A stretch of 64,000 bases of DNA. Origin: Cryoendolithus antarcticus (taxonomy: Eukaryota > Ascomycota > Dothideomycetes > Cladosporiales > Cladosporiaceae). Shown here in pieces: positions 49,601-59,558 of the stretch. Where the stretch lies: assembly GCA_002077065.1 (NCBI GenBank), contig NAJO01000031.1:124001-188000 (forward strand). Reading direction: 5' to 3'. A program made the translations under genes and the position numbers. Numbering within the stretch: the stretch's first letter is position 1; the number at the start of each line of letters is the position of its first letter. The notes under the pieces are model-generated. The model had not been told where the DNA came from. It did no database searches and worked only from the letters and a program-made list of their open reading frames with translations.

Positions 49601-50128
49601 TTCGAAACCTCTACTTCAGTAACCACCAATACTCCAGCAAGCTCAGCGTCATCACGCGGGATTCCTGTAACGTCCTGCTCCTGCTAGCAGACGCCCGCAA
49701 CGCTCTAGAACAAGGCCAATGGGCCAACGCGATCGATGTACGTCCAAGTCCCCTCCACTTTATCCCCCATTGTCCATACAGCCCACTAACAATCCCTCTT
49801 ATAGTATATCCGCACCTCCGACATCCTCCCCCTCTCCACCAACAGCAACACAACCGCAATTCGCGCCAAGGCCACATCGTTCAATCGATCGCCTGTTGTG
49901 CTAGCTAATACAATCGGGCACTCAATGATCTGGGCTATGATAGGTATCGCCAACCAGGTCGCGCATTTGAGAGCTATGGATATGAGAACGGAGGGTAATG
50001 GGAGGCTGGTGGATGAGTTCAGGGGTATGGCGGGGGACGTGATGACGTTTGCTGGGTTGATTAGGTGGAAATTGCCAGGGCGGGTGTGGGAGGTGCTTGG
50101 GGAGGCGGGGCGGAGCGTGGGGTTGTGA
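46681..50128 (+). CDS. NIC96: Nucleoporin Nic96/Nup93
   Basis: Linker nucleoporin of the inner ring that anchors the Nsp1-Nup49-Nup57 channel trimer. Two exons, 46681-49737 and 49805-50128, are joined in phase 0 by a 67-nt intron (gtacgt...ctaac...tatag). The product has 1126 residues. The first 170 residues contain about nine SLFG/GLFG repeats and a Gln-rich run. The trimer-binding helix follows (PSYFDQLLERSKKRQ). The Nic96 alpha-solenoid fills the rest: NAPTTWFFMQIIAGSFEQAV, HLQNINHISAAHFAIALDYY and FYSNHQY-like LYFSNHQYSSKLSV. The second exon gives IRTSDILPLSTNSNT and HSMIWAMIGIANQVAHLRAM. All these blocks are diagnostic. The FG stretch in Nic96 is typical of filamentous ascomycetes rather than yeast. 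Confidence 0.95.
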
Positions 50129-50220
50129 AAAGGGGAATGGGTTGGAGGGTTTGCAAGAGCTGTGTAGACGGGGAAGAGGAAGTGTTGTGCGCGCTGAGGC
50201 AGAGTAGATACTTCGTCTAT

Positions 50221-51561
50221 CTACCACTCACCATCCCCCACGGGTCCCGGCGGCCCTCTATCCCTGCTTCTTCGTTTCCGCACGCTGCCTCCAGGCCGCG
50301 TGTTGCTACTCTCCAGACTCGTGCCAATACCCGAGTCCAGGAACAGATCTGCATCCTCATCCTCGTCATCAGCCTCCACGCCAACAGGCAGAGCATCCCG
50401 CAAGTCTTGCGCTGAGATCTCCTCCTCTGCTTCGATCTTCACGACGCCAGGTCCCTCGTCCTTCACAGCGCGGTAGCGTAGTGGAGCTTGACTGGACAGA
50501 GTGGGGAATTGGCGCTCAGTGTCAGACATGCCTACTACCCCGTCGTCGTCGTCGTCGTCTTGCTCGTGCTTGACTCGCCCTCTTCGCTCGGGCTTCTCAT
50601 CTGATGTTATGCCACTTCTTCCACCGAGTTTCGAAGCAATGAGCAGCCACACTATCCCAGCTACCACCACCTCTACGCCCCAGAACGCGGAGATGAAGAT
50701 GAACGCTGATAGGATTCGGTGGTTGTACATTAGCCATCGCAGTCCCCGGAAGCGTGCTCGGAATTTGACGAGGACGGAGTAGATCTCTAGTCTCCGGGGG
50801 CTCTGCAGCTCGAGCCGGAGGGTAGAGGGCAGATTCGTGGAGCCCTTGGGGAAGCTCACCTGATCGAAGATCGGGAGGACGAGGGTCTCAGCTTCGCTCT
50901 GCTGCGTTGAGACGAGTGATCGTGGCAGGCTTGCTAGACGGTGGACTAGCTCCGTGGGCGAGGAGCGGTAGGTCATGATCGCTGGTCTTCGACTTCGGGC
51001 GAGTATCTCAGAGTCGCCAGATTTTCGCGTCGGAAATGCGAGCAGCGAGACATCTAGCATCCAGTTTCCTGCCTCCCTGTTGCCTTGTGTACGCGGCAGT
51101 GTGACCTCGACCACAACATCGTAGCCCTGTTGACTGGCCACCTCTTCACGCAAGTCGACCTCAGCCCATGGATGCGTGACTGTTGCCTTGAATAGCTCAT
51201 CCCCACCTCCCCTTTCTCCCCCAGTGCCAGGAAAGGCACCGTGTACATCATCGAATTGCAGCCATGCTTCCCTCTCAAAGCCGAGTGCGGGTACGTAGTT
51301 CCAGTAAAATGTCGCGTATGCCGTACAAGCGGCCGCGAACAGCACAAGGGCAGTGCTCAGTAGCAGGAAGGTCTTCAGATATGTGCGCAGGGCAGGGCGG
51401 GAGACGAAGGGTCGGATCGGGGTCAAGGCCAGGTCCTGTCGACGCGTTAGGACAAATGTGAGTGAGACTTAGGAGATTGAACGGGGCAGTACGATTGTGG
51501 AGGCAATGAGACCTTTTTCGTCATCGTCTGTCTCGCCTTTGCTGGGGCGTGCAAGAGCCAT
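50221..51561 (-). CDS. SEI1: Seipin (ER lipid-droplet assembly protein)
   Basis: Seipin forms ER rings that organise lipid-droplet formation. Two exons, 51561-51493 and 51435-50221 (intron gtactg...cctaac...gacag), encode 427 residues. After a short cytosolic N terminus (ARPSKGETDDDEKG) comes transmembrane segment 1 (LKTFLLLSTALVLFAAACTA). The luminal beta-sandwich follows, with family blocks YDVVVEVTLPRTQGNREAGN, WMLDVSLLAF, RSRRPAIMTYRSSPTELVHR and LVLPIFDQVSFPKGS. Segment 2 is LSAFIFISAFWGVEVVVAGI. The C-terminal 120 residues are acidic and disordered. It is convergent with NIC96, with under 100 bp between the stops. Confidence 0.92.
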
Positions 51562-54314
51562 GATGAGCTTTTAGACGCATGAGACGGCCAAGAAGCGTGC
51601 TATGTTAGACATTACGGTGTGGTAGTGGACTTCACATGTCAGACTTGCTGCGCGTCTGAACGCGACAGTATCGGTTCGTTGATATCTTCCACGGCGCATT
51701 TGAGATGACTGAGATCAAGCGGTTCTTCACGACCATCAAATAGACCGAATGATCGCTTTGATCTTGGCGTCTTGCCTGCCAGACAGCATGGTTGTATGCA
51801 TCGGTCATTGCTACTGTTCGTGTGTGCAGGTCAGTCGGAGGTCAAGGGTCAGGGTTACGCAACCCCAACCACAACTTGGGGTTAGCCGCTTTGCGACGGC
51901 GATGCCTTTGCGTCAACATGTACTGTACTATGTAGGGGTCTGCTTGGCGGGAATGTAGTATGATGTATGCGAGTATATAGATGCTCAGTTCAATGCCGAT
52001 GCGTCAAGATTGAGGTGTGCTAGAAGCATCTCGAATAAGTCCCAAATGCACAAGAAGTCGACGATTGCTAATATCAACACCATGTGCGCAGACCTTCTTC
52101 TGCAGAACATGATCCCAAATGCTGTCATCACTCGAGAAATAGCGTGGCGAGGAGCTCTTGAGTTGTAAATGTCTACACAAGGATGGTGATCAACTCAATG
52201 AAACTCGATCATGGTGTCTAACCCGTCAAGCGGAAGATCTCTGCTCGTCGAAGTGTCATGCGCCTCTGGCACGTTCATGTAACAGGAGGGTCTGACCATC
52301 CCATTCAGCATGCTAACTGTGCTCCGCAGCGTGGTCGCTGTGTCCTCGTGATCCCATGCCTGGGGAGAGTGCTCACTGGTGCTACCCGAACGCATGCGCT
52401 CGAGTGTCACGAGGCGCTGCACCGGCCCTCGAGCTCCACTGATCCTGAGATCGCAACACACACGATGATAGGCGCCTTGCGTTGATACACGAGCAGCGTG
52501 TGATGGGACCGAAGCATCTATGCTCATCTTACGGATCGAGGGAGAGATCAGCATGATCATGCAACGTACAAGGATGCCCGGGACCTTCTTGCGCACAGAG
52601 TTGTCAGAGAGAGTAGTGCGCGTGCCGAAGACCAAAGGGCTTGTGGAGTATCCGACAACTTATCGTCCTGAGGGTTCGCCGTGAGCCGAGATGGCCGAGG
52701 AGGCGATGAAGTCGAGAAATGCAAGATGCTGGAGGAACGTCGTAGACAGACATGTAAGGGAAAGTATTCACCGACCTACCCATAGAGTCTATTGTGACCA
52801 CGTCAAGGAAGAAAATGGTATCCTAACTCGCAACGTATGGTGATTGACCATAGTGCTCTACGTCTTACCTATTCTGCGTGGCCTACGCGTCACAATGCTA
52901 CTCTGACGCAGGAGAGAAGCGAAAGAGACTGGCCATATTGTTCGCCTAGTAGCAGAATGCTCCCCTGCGAAATCTGCTGAACCCCCCATCGCTGTTGTGG
53001 TCTTGACGGTGAATGGAGACGGCCCCAAGTTTAGGACGCAAAGCCGTTCAACGGCTACTTCCTGTTTGGGACGAGCTGCCATGCTGATTGGACTCGGTTG
53101 CTGCCGAAACGGTCGCAACGGTCGCACGCGAGGACGTGTGCTTAAATCGACGACGAGGAGAGATGCCGACCTCACCTCACTGCTGGAATTCACATCATCC
53201 ATGGTCGTTCAATTCTGCATCCTTCGAAGGTCGAATTTCATCGCTTCTTACAATAAATGCAACAACTTCAAGTTGCTATTGAGACTTTGCGCGATAGCTT
53301 GACATCTCCCGATGCAGAACAGGACGAGGCTGGATCTCCATTTTCGCCATGTGTCCTAGGCACGGCGGCGACGCTGATCAAGAGGAGATTACAGGTCGAC
53401 GCAGGCGTCGTTGAGGGCTTGTGAGAGGTCAGAAATTTGACTTTGTCCGTCGCGTATAGCTAGCCCTTGAGCATGCCGCAGCACGTTAGCTGTGTCAACA
53501 GTACGGTCGAGCGCTCGGGGCTTGAGCACTGTACCTGCATCGCTAGGGAACCATTCAGACTTTCGTTGATATGCGAAATGGTCCTTTTCATCTCCCGGTA
53601 ACTGGAACAGTCCTGCGCGTCTACACGCGCGTACAGATTCGCTAATCTGACATGCAGCCCTCGTGAGAGTTGGGACTGTTCGGTAGTTGTCTCCTCGACC
53701 TTGCTGTCTCTCACCAGCGCTCTGATAGAGAGAAGGACTGCCGCAGCCAAGTCTGTGTCAGCGTTACCTAAGATCCGAACATTCGGAGAAGCGAAGGTAG
53801 TATTGGACATTGTCCTGCATACGACTGCGAATGCTTTGCTCAGATGCTTCCAAACAGCGCAAAGGCGCGCATCTCGAAGTGCAGCATCTGTCCGTATATC
53901 CAAAGCGCCTATGACCACGAGTCGCGCTCGTCTCGTCGCATATTGAGGCCTCGACGAAGCCGGGCTTCAATGTGCCATGCTTTCACATGCCTTGCGCAAA
54001 TTCCCTTTCGACTGGCTGGGAGACCTCCGATCCTCGTCACGCGTCGCCAAACAGTGGTACTCGATCTCAACCATCATTGCACCCGCAGCGGTGTAGTCTG
54101 ATTCTCCACTCTAAACTCGACGATGCCCCGCGTTCGCAATGATATATACGGCTTTGTTTCTCTTCCTCTTCCTCTTCTCTTTCTTTCTTCCTCATACGAA
54201 CACGCTCAAGTCAATACTCATATCCATTCAAGCGATCTACTAAAATACACCTCCAAACCTCACCCAAGCATCGCACTTAACACTCAACGCCGTAAGACCA
54301 CCACTGCAATCAAG
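51562..54314. other. Gene-poor region (2.75 kb)
   Basis: No gene is recognised. The longest frames (146 codons minus at 52195-52635; 152 codons minus at 53460-53918) start at non-ATG codons or lack splice partners. A 55-codon plus frame from ATG 53257 (MQQLQVAIETLRDSL...) has a protein-like helix but no known relative. An alternating hairpin lies at 51852-51883. The right end (from about 53980) belongs to the duplicated orphan unit. Confidence 0.5.
51852..51883. repeat. Alternating inverted repeat (three arms)
   Basis: GGGTT (51852-51856) can pair with AACCC (51861-51865), or AACCCCAA (51861-51868) can pair perfectly with TTGGGGTT (51876-51883), loop 7 nt. The two stems are mutually exclusive because they share the middle arm. 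It lies about 300 bp upstream of the seipin start. Confidence 0.5.
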
Positions 54315-54524
54315 ATGGCTTGCTGTCTCAGACGCATGTGGCGAAAGATCAAGAAGGTGTGCCGTCGCGGCAGAGAGCATCGTCTTGACGTTGCTTGCGC
54401 CAGATTTCAGCTACAGACGATGCATGAGTCCTTCCTTGATGAAGACTATGCTGACGCGCAGGAGCTCGAATATCTGCGTCGCAGTTTGCCTGCGCATTGG
54501 CCCCGGACTGGTCGCGGAGTGTGA
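54315..54524 (+). CDS. Small basic orphan protein, copy 1
   Basis: 69 residues from ATG 54315 (caagATGG): MACCLRRMWRKIKKVCRRGR, then EHRLDVACARFQLQTMHESF and an acidic region LDEDYADAQELEYLRRS, ending HWPRTGRGV. It has a very basic N terminus and an acidic middle, with no signal peptide. The frame is open upstream to 54123, but the C/T-rich leader and the better ATG context favour this start. It is a diverged copy of the gene at 55366, which shares MAC-x-L-x-RMW-x-K. Function is unknown; duplication of the reading frame is the main support. Confidence 0.55.
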   Translation: MACCLRRMWRKIKKVCRRGREHRLDVACARFQLQTMHESFLDEDYADAQELEYLRRSLPAHWPRTGRGV

Positions 54525-55365
54525 CCACTCAGCGTGTTCAATCTGATTCCTTGTTGCGTTCTTGTCGCGTTCTGTGCTGCGTTGATTGCTGCGTTCTGTG
54601 CTGCGTTCTTCTTCGCGTCCCTGCCTCGCTGGCGTGAGCGGGTGGGGGGCATGCCGTGGTACTAAGCGGAGTCCGTCAGATTCGTAGCACCATGTTGCTG
54701 CGCTGGGTTCTGCTGGGCCACGGGTGTCCATCGTACATCTTGCCTTCGGGCGTGATGGCGGAGGACATCGCTCTGTACACAATCACCGATCACCGACATA
54801 TTGCTACGGGAGAAATTGCTCTACACACATTGATGGGCCGCTTGCACACGTTAACGTCATGGAAAGTGCGACATTTCGCAGTCTGCACTGTACTATCTTC
54901 AGCCGAGCGCGCGCGTAGCTACAGGTCGCTACAACACGTTACGCTGGACTCGTCGCACGCTCTTGCACTAATACCCAGCGAGATCGGCGCACTTCATTGC
55001 CCTGCTTTCGCCGGCAATCGTTATCCCGTGCTGTGTGTAATCGTCTATGGACTGGCTACAAAGTCCTTCGGTGGTTGCCGATATCACATGCTCTGCGTAA
55101 GAGGCATTGGACTGGCTGTGAGGCTCTCGATCCTCGATATGCGTCCATGGACAATGGTACGCTATGGGTGACTCCACTCTTACTGTCGCGATCTGGGCTT
55201 ATAACGATTATTGTTCTTGCGCTCCTCCCTCCCTCTTTCTTCCGCCTCTACAGTCCAGCACTCAGATCTCATCAGTCCATTGAAAGCTATCGCATCACTC
55301 CAACCTCATTCAAGAAGACTCACGAGCACACCAACACACCTCGACGTCCCACCCCTCACACCACG
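54525..55365. other. Spacer between the two orphan genes
   Basis: Includes a short reiterated motif (gctgcgttctgtgctgcgtt) near 54590-54610 and two diverged 60-bp direct repeats around 55010-55120 (each ending tggactggct). A 171-codon plus frame (54656-55171) is judged non-coding. Confidence 0.5.
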
Positions 55366-55569
55366 ATGGCTTGCCTTCTGGTGCGCATGTGGCACAAGAT
55401 GTTGAAGGACCGTCGCGTTCGCAAGAGTCGACGGGATGAAGAGAAGTACGAGGCGCTCCGCTCGTCTCTGATCCGCGAATCTCTGGCTGCCAGGGATGTG
55501 CGTCTCGAGTCAGAGATGAGGCAGGCGTATCTCGCCGAGCACTCTCTTCATCCTCCTTATCAGTTTTGA
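55366..55569 (+). CDS. Small basic orphan protein, copy 2
   Basis: 67 residues from ATG 55366 (cacgATGG): MACLLVRMWHKMLKDRRVRK, SRRDEEKYEALRSSLIRESL, AARDVRLESEMRQAYLAEHS, LHPPYQF. As in copy 1, a basic head (MAC-x-L-x-RMW-x-K) is followed by a charged helix. Both genes are preceded by a C/T-rich leader and an A/C-rich stretch just before the ATG, consistent with a shared promoter type. No domain is recognised. The residue conservation at the N terminus across diverged DNA suggests some past constraint. Confidence 0.55.
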   Translation: MACLLVRMWHKMLKDRRVRKSRRDEEKYEALRSSLIRESLAARDVRLESEMRQAYLAEHSLHPPYQF

Positions 55570-57634
55570 TCGCGTTGTGTTGTTCTTTTGTTGGCGTCGG
55601 GCGTTTGTGGGTTCGTTTGGTGCGTCGTTGATATATGCTCATGTTGACCTGCAGCGTTGTTCTGTTTTCCTTTGTATTTCCTCTGTCTTTCTTTTGTTGG
55701 TGGGAAATTCCTCGGCGTCCATACGACCACCTGTAACATCCTCACGGTCGGGGAGGATCGTCTGGCGCTGAGGGGCGTCTACCCTGCTGGCGGCAAAGCG
55801 GAAGTCCTTGATGACTGCGGCGCTTCTGGCGGGTGGGTGGCCCATCGTTCGTCTTGCCTTCGGGCAGGGCGGCGGAGGGTCTACCTTCTCCACTGTCTTC
55901 TGTGATCATCCCTTCTTGTCGCATCGTCGTCGTAGTATCCCTCGTTGCAATATTTCACTGTGGTGTCATCTCGCTGTCGCATCATCTCCGCAATACCTCA
56001 CCGTCATATCACCTTCCTGTCGCATCGTTCCCACATTAGCCCCGCATCACCTTGTCGTCGCATCATTCTCGCCTTGCATCACTTCCCCGTCGTATCAACC
56101 TCGCACTGCATCACCCCGAGTCCCCATCACATTGTTCACTACCCTCCCGCCCCTTGCTGCATTACTTGCTTTCTGCATTGACACCCCGTCGCACCATGTC
56201 CTTAACACATCGCCCTCAAATTGTAGTGTAGACTCTTTGCATCATCCTTCGGGCACCCCCCTCTCGTCGCATGACTGCTTCGTTGCATCGATTTCGTTGC
56301 ATTGCGCTTCCATCGCATTGCTCTGTCGTCGCATGGACTTCATGCTGCTTACCTCTCCTTTGCCGAGCCTCCTTCCTGCATCGTCACCTTGCGCTCATCG
56401 CATCTCGTTGCCGCATCATCCGCTGGTTGCCGCAGTCACTGGCGGTGTCCGGATGCAACTGCATCACTGGAATTGTCACACCAGCGCTGTCTTCGCCGTG
56501 AGCTTGAGTGTCGACCTTCAAGCTCCTGTCCAAACGTCTTCAAGCTGCTTTGTTCTGGTCTCGATGACCATGACTTGCACATCTAGTCAGTCCTGCGTGG
56601 TGTTGTCGCTACCAATGTGCCCACTTTTGACACTGATTGCTATTGCCCGTTATTCGCTAGAAGCTTTTAAAGTCTGCTGTCGCAACGCAGCTTTGCCTCA
56701 TCACTCCTTTTGTCGTCGCCAGGATGCCTCGTCCAGGACGCTTGTATTGCCGGCGGCGCATGTACCAAAGTGCGTCGTCGAACTGTGTCCGATCATGATG
56801 CTGTGCTCACGCATGGCAGTCACGCCGTCGCTTTCCGCAAAAGAGCGCCGCTTCCTAGACCTCAGCAGGCTTCGATGTCCAGCACTCCTTGCCGGAAGAC
56901 GTGCCAAACGCATTGTAACATGGCGATCTCCGTCCGTATCGCCATGGGTGCACATTGATCGGGGCGGATGGCCTGTCGTAAATCATGCTCTCGCTCTACG
57001 GTGCAGTGAGAGTGAGATGACATTGGCGACGCCCTTGCCAGCAGCGCAAGAGCCTTGGCTTTGCCAGAAGAGTCGGGAAGCAATTGCAGCGCGGAGGACG
57101 ATGTTGAGATCGGGCAGCGTACGCGCTCAATTACACAGGAACGGAGATACAAATTTAGTACTTACTTGACACTGAGGCCCATGGAGTGTCTTTGGCCATA
57201 GTATAGTGGATGCTTACCCGCTACTCTCGCCATCGCGGTAAGGCAAGCATCATCCTTTGTCGTGGAAGGAGTCGTCGGTGCAGAGCCGAGGCAGGTCCAG
57301 CTCGGAGTATGACATGGTGTGTCTGCGTTCCGACTTCGATGCTCCTTGGCCTTGACAGTAGGCGTGGCTAAGGATATGGCAATGGTTCCTGAGCAGACAA
57401 TGGACAAAGCAGTCTCCTCTGTCGTGGAAGCAGTTCCGGAGGACAAAGTCGGTGTAACTTTGCAAAGACTTGAAGGAGCGTTCATTGTTCTATCCCGGGT
57501 TGATCGGTCCAGTCTGTCAACAGCAAGTCCCTCGTCAAGTCTGAATCCTTCCACTCTGCCTAACGACCGTTCAGCTCTCCGGTATCAGTGCCATCGTAAC
57601 TCGGTCGCACCATTATACCTATCAAGCAGTAAGC
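55570..57634. other. Gene-poor region with a degenerate minisatellite
   Basis: Dominated on the left by a decayed tandem repeat (separate entry). One plus frame stays open for 453 codons (55808-57169), starting TTG-ATG, but its Ser/His/Cys-rich product looks like translated repeat and lacks any domain. Nothing is supported between 57170 and 57634 except the promoter of the next gene. Confidence 0.5.
55915..56430 (+). repeat. Degenerate 16-bp minisatellite
   Basis: Between 56046 and 56125 consecutive 16-bp units can be read: ATCACCTTGTCGTCGC, ATCATTCTCGCCTTGC, ATCACTTCCCCGTCGT, ATCAACCTCGCACTGC, ATCACCCCGAGTCCCC. Weaker copies with GTCGCATCR extend on both sides. Units keep length better than sequence. 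Confidence 0.65.
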
Positions 57635-58333
57635 ATGGATCTCGATCTTATCTCAGCTCTCCAGTCTCTCACTGTTCAAGACGCCTCCACCACCAAGCCA
57701 CCAGAGCAGCCTTTCACATCCACTCTCGACACCCCTACTCAGACTAGCGTTCCTCGCAGACAACCCCATCATGAGCTAGTTTTCTCCCACCCCTGCGACA
57801 TTCCGCTCCCTCAAGGATGTACACTTCGCCTCGACGCACCGTTAGGTTGGTCGTTCCTCTCCCGACAGCCAACACCTTCAGTGCCTGGCCACATCCTCCC
57901 GCAACAGTTCTTCTGTCTCTTGGCAGGTCCACAGCAGGCAAGTCCCGCTAATCTGCTCACGGGTGATGCATTGAAGCTCCATACCGACATAAACGTTCTG
58001 GCAGCCCTCGCGGGCCGGTCAAAGCTGAGTGTCATATCCATTCAGCAGGCTGATGGCGACATCGTCTTCCATGTCCAGCGTGAAACTGTCGTTTATGGCA
58101 CTGAGGTTCACAACGCCGAGCAAATCACCACCTATTCCATGGATCCCGGAAGCTTCAACCACATGACGACATTCGCATCCGACTGGAGTCGCGTCCTCGA
58201 GAACCTCGTTCGCAGAAAGACTGAACTAGCGATGCACGTCGTGCGAGCCGCCGCTGGCATTGTGGCCGATGAATGGATGCAGGGTAGAGAGCTGCGGATC
58301 CCGAGGTTCGCAAGCAATATCTTGATGACCTAG
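57635..58333 (+). CDS. Uncharacterised protein, 232 residues (same frame as the next ORF)
   Basis: I do not recognise a family. The product starts MDLDLISALQSLTVQDASTT and has a folded-looking core (PCDIPLPQGCTLRLDAPLGW, DALKLHTDINVLAALAGRSK, LSVISIQQADGDIVFHVQRE). It ends with a helical segment (WSRVLENLVRRKTELAMHVV, RAAAGIVADEWMQGRELR). The stop TAG (58331-58333) is the only stop before the next reading frame, which continues in the same phase to 59107. The real product may therefore be a single protein of about 490 residues if an intron or readthrough removes the TAG. ATG 57635 has a fair context (taagcATGG). Confidence 0.6.
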   Translation: MDLDLISALQSLTVQDASTTKPPEQPFTSTLDTPTQTSVPRRQPHHELVFSHPCDIPLPQGCTLRLDAPLGWSFLSRQPTPSVPGHILPQQFFCLLAGPQQASPANLLTGDALKLHTDINVLAALAGRSKLSVISIQQADGDIVFHVQRETVVYGTEVHNAEQITTYSMDPGSFNHMTTFASDWSRVLENLVRRKTELAMHVVRAAAGIVADEWMQGRELRIPRFASNILMT

Positions 58334-58375
58334 TGCGAGGATGTGACGTCTGAGGACGAAGGAAACAATAATGCG

Positions 58376-59107
58376 ATGGTGGAATGCGGGCACACGAGAC
58401 TGATCCCCAAGCGAGGTTTGCGGATGGGCAGTGGGATTGACACCGCCAGTTTAAGATGTGAGTATTGTCATAATTTCGTGCTTGAAGAGCACGAGAGAGA
58501 AGAAGCTCGAGCGGCTCTGAACGCGGAGAAGAAGCGACGGTGGGTTCAGAAGCAAGCTCTCTGGGTAGAACTTGATCAGCGCGACTTGGACGATCAATTC
58601 GAGGTACACGTCACCGCGAAGACTCTGCACTGTGTCCTCAGCAAAACTGTAGGAAGTCTAGACTTCCCGTCGGGGATCGTACCAGCTTCGCAATCGCCTT
58701 TCGAGTCCGAGGAGGCTGTCCATGCCATAGGGGTGATCTCACAATGGCTTGAAGCGGACCACAATTGCAAGGTGCGCGCCTCGATCAGAGAGATTTTCGC
58801 GCGCTTGATGGAGATCATCGAAGGAAGTCTCCGAGCTACGACCAAACCAGGCGGCGTCGTGCTGGTACCGAAGCCAGCCGGCTGGTCCGCGCTCCTCGAG
58901 CTGTGGATGGAACGAGCGATGAAGTTCCTGCAGCACCGTGTTTGCGAGCAATGCGAAGGCTTTGGAGAGGAGCGCAATGGTGTCCACTTCCATGAGAAGT
59001 ACGACCTAGTATACACTGCGGGGCAGGACAAGACTCTGGTAGACTTCGCTGCCATTGAAGGAGGGATGGTAGGAATGAACATGCAGAGAACGTCTCTGCC
59101 ACTGTGA
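58376..59107 (+). CDS. Uncharacterised protein with two CxxC pairs, 243 residues
   Basis: From ATG 58376 the product reads MVECGHTRLIPKRGLRMGSG and has a first CxxC in SLRCEYCHNFVLEEHERE. A charged helix follows (EREEARAALNAEKKRRWVQK), then a folded middle (QFEVHVTAKTLHCVLSKTVG, AIGVISQWLEADHNCKVRAS). The second CxxC is in HRVCEQCEGFGEERNGVHFH. The Cys/His pattern suggests a zinc site. The same frame is open upstream to the TAG at 58331. It could be the C-terminal half of a protein starting at 57635; see findings. No family is recognised. Confidence 0.6.
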   Translation: MVECGHTRLIPKRGLRMGSGIDTASLRCEYCHNFVLEEHEREEARAALNAEKKRRWVQKQALWVELDQRDLDDQFEVHVTAKTLHCVLSKTVGSLDFPSGIVPASQSPFESEEAVHAIGVISQWLEADHNCKVRASIREIFARLMEIIEGSLRATTKPGGVVLVPKPAGWSALLELWMERAMKFLQHRVCEQCEGFGEERNGVHFHEKYDLVYTAGQDKTLVDFAAIEGGMVGMNMQRTSLPL

Positions 59108-59558
59108 GATCTGGGAAGGCCTCTGCTGTCATTATCTGTTAGCGCCTTGAAAGTAACATGTGTGCCGGCTAGCATTCTATGATACTTTCAGGCATCCATG
59201 AAGATGCTTTTATAGTAGCGCCGTCTTCCTCGCACATGGCTGAGGATTCCGATACGCAGCCAAGCCGGCAGTAGCGTGAGATTGGGCATGGGGATTTGAA
59301 GGGCCGCAGGTAAATCGTAACGTTGTCTCAAGTTGTATCGGTCATTTCGTCGTTCTCGTCTTCTATCTTCGTGGAGCTCAGGTCAGGTGACCAATTCTGC
59401 GCACACTCCGCGTACAATACATCAAGCCCGTGCGACCAGAGTCTGTCGTGACGGCGTGACTTCAGCTTCTCTCCAGACCAGTCTCGTTACTCCAGATACC
59501 AATGCTTTCAAAAGTCAAGTTCCTGTCGTCCATGTCGATTGAGTACCCTTCGTCCTCC
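59108..59558. other. Intergenic region, convergent 3' flanks
   Basis: No feature is seen between the two convergent stops. Confidence 0.5.

Larger units (their letters stand above)
53980..55880 (+). repeat. Tandem duplication (units of about 1.1 kb) carrying orphan genes
   Basis: Landmarks recur in the same order about 1.05-1.12 kb apart. These are tcacatgc...ctggctg...gatcctcg (about 53985 and 55085), the ATG of the orphan gene (54315 and 55366), and cttgccttcggg followed by ggcggagg (54739 and 55853). The copies are well diverged, so the event is not recent. The proteins encoded are recognisably related. Confidence 0.65.

Noticed and set aside
52195..52635. 146-codon minus-strand frame
   Set aside because: No recognisable domain or flanking exons.
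53257..53424. 55-codon plus frame MQQLQVAIETLRDSL...
   Set aside because: Looks helical, but a single short frame without homology, splice sites or neighbour support is not enough.
53460..53918. 152-codon minus-strand frame
   Set aside because: Begins at a non-ATG codon after a stop upstream; I considered an AflR-like regulator but the order of motifs does not fit and no zinc cluster is present.
55808..57169. 453-codon plus-strand open frame
   Set aside because: Starts TTG-ATG, overlaps a degenerate minisatellite, product is Ser/His/Cys rich with no domain; openness is explained by repeat composition.
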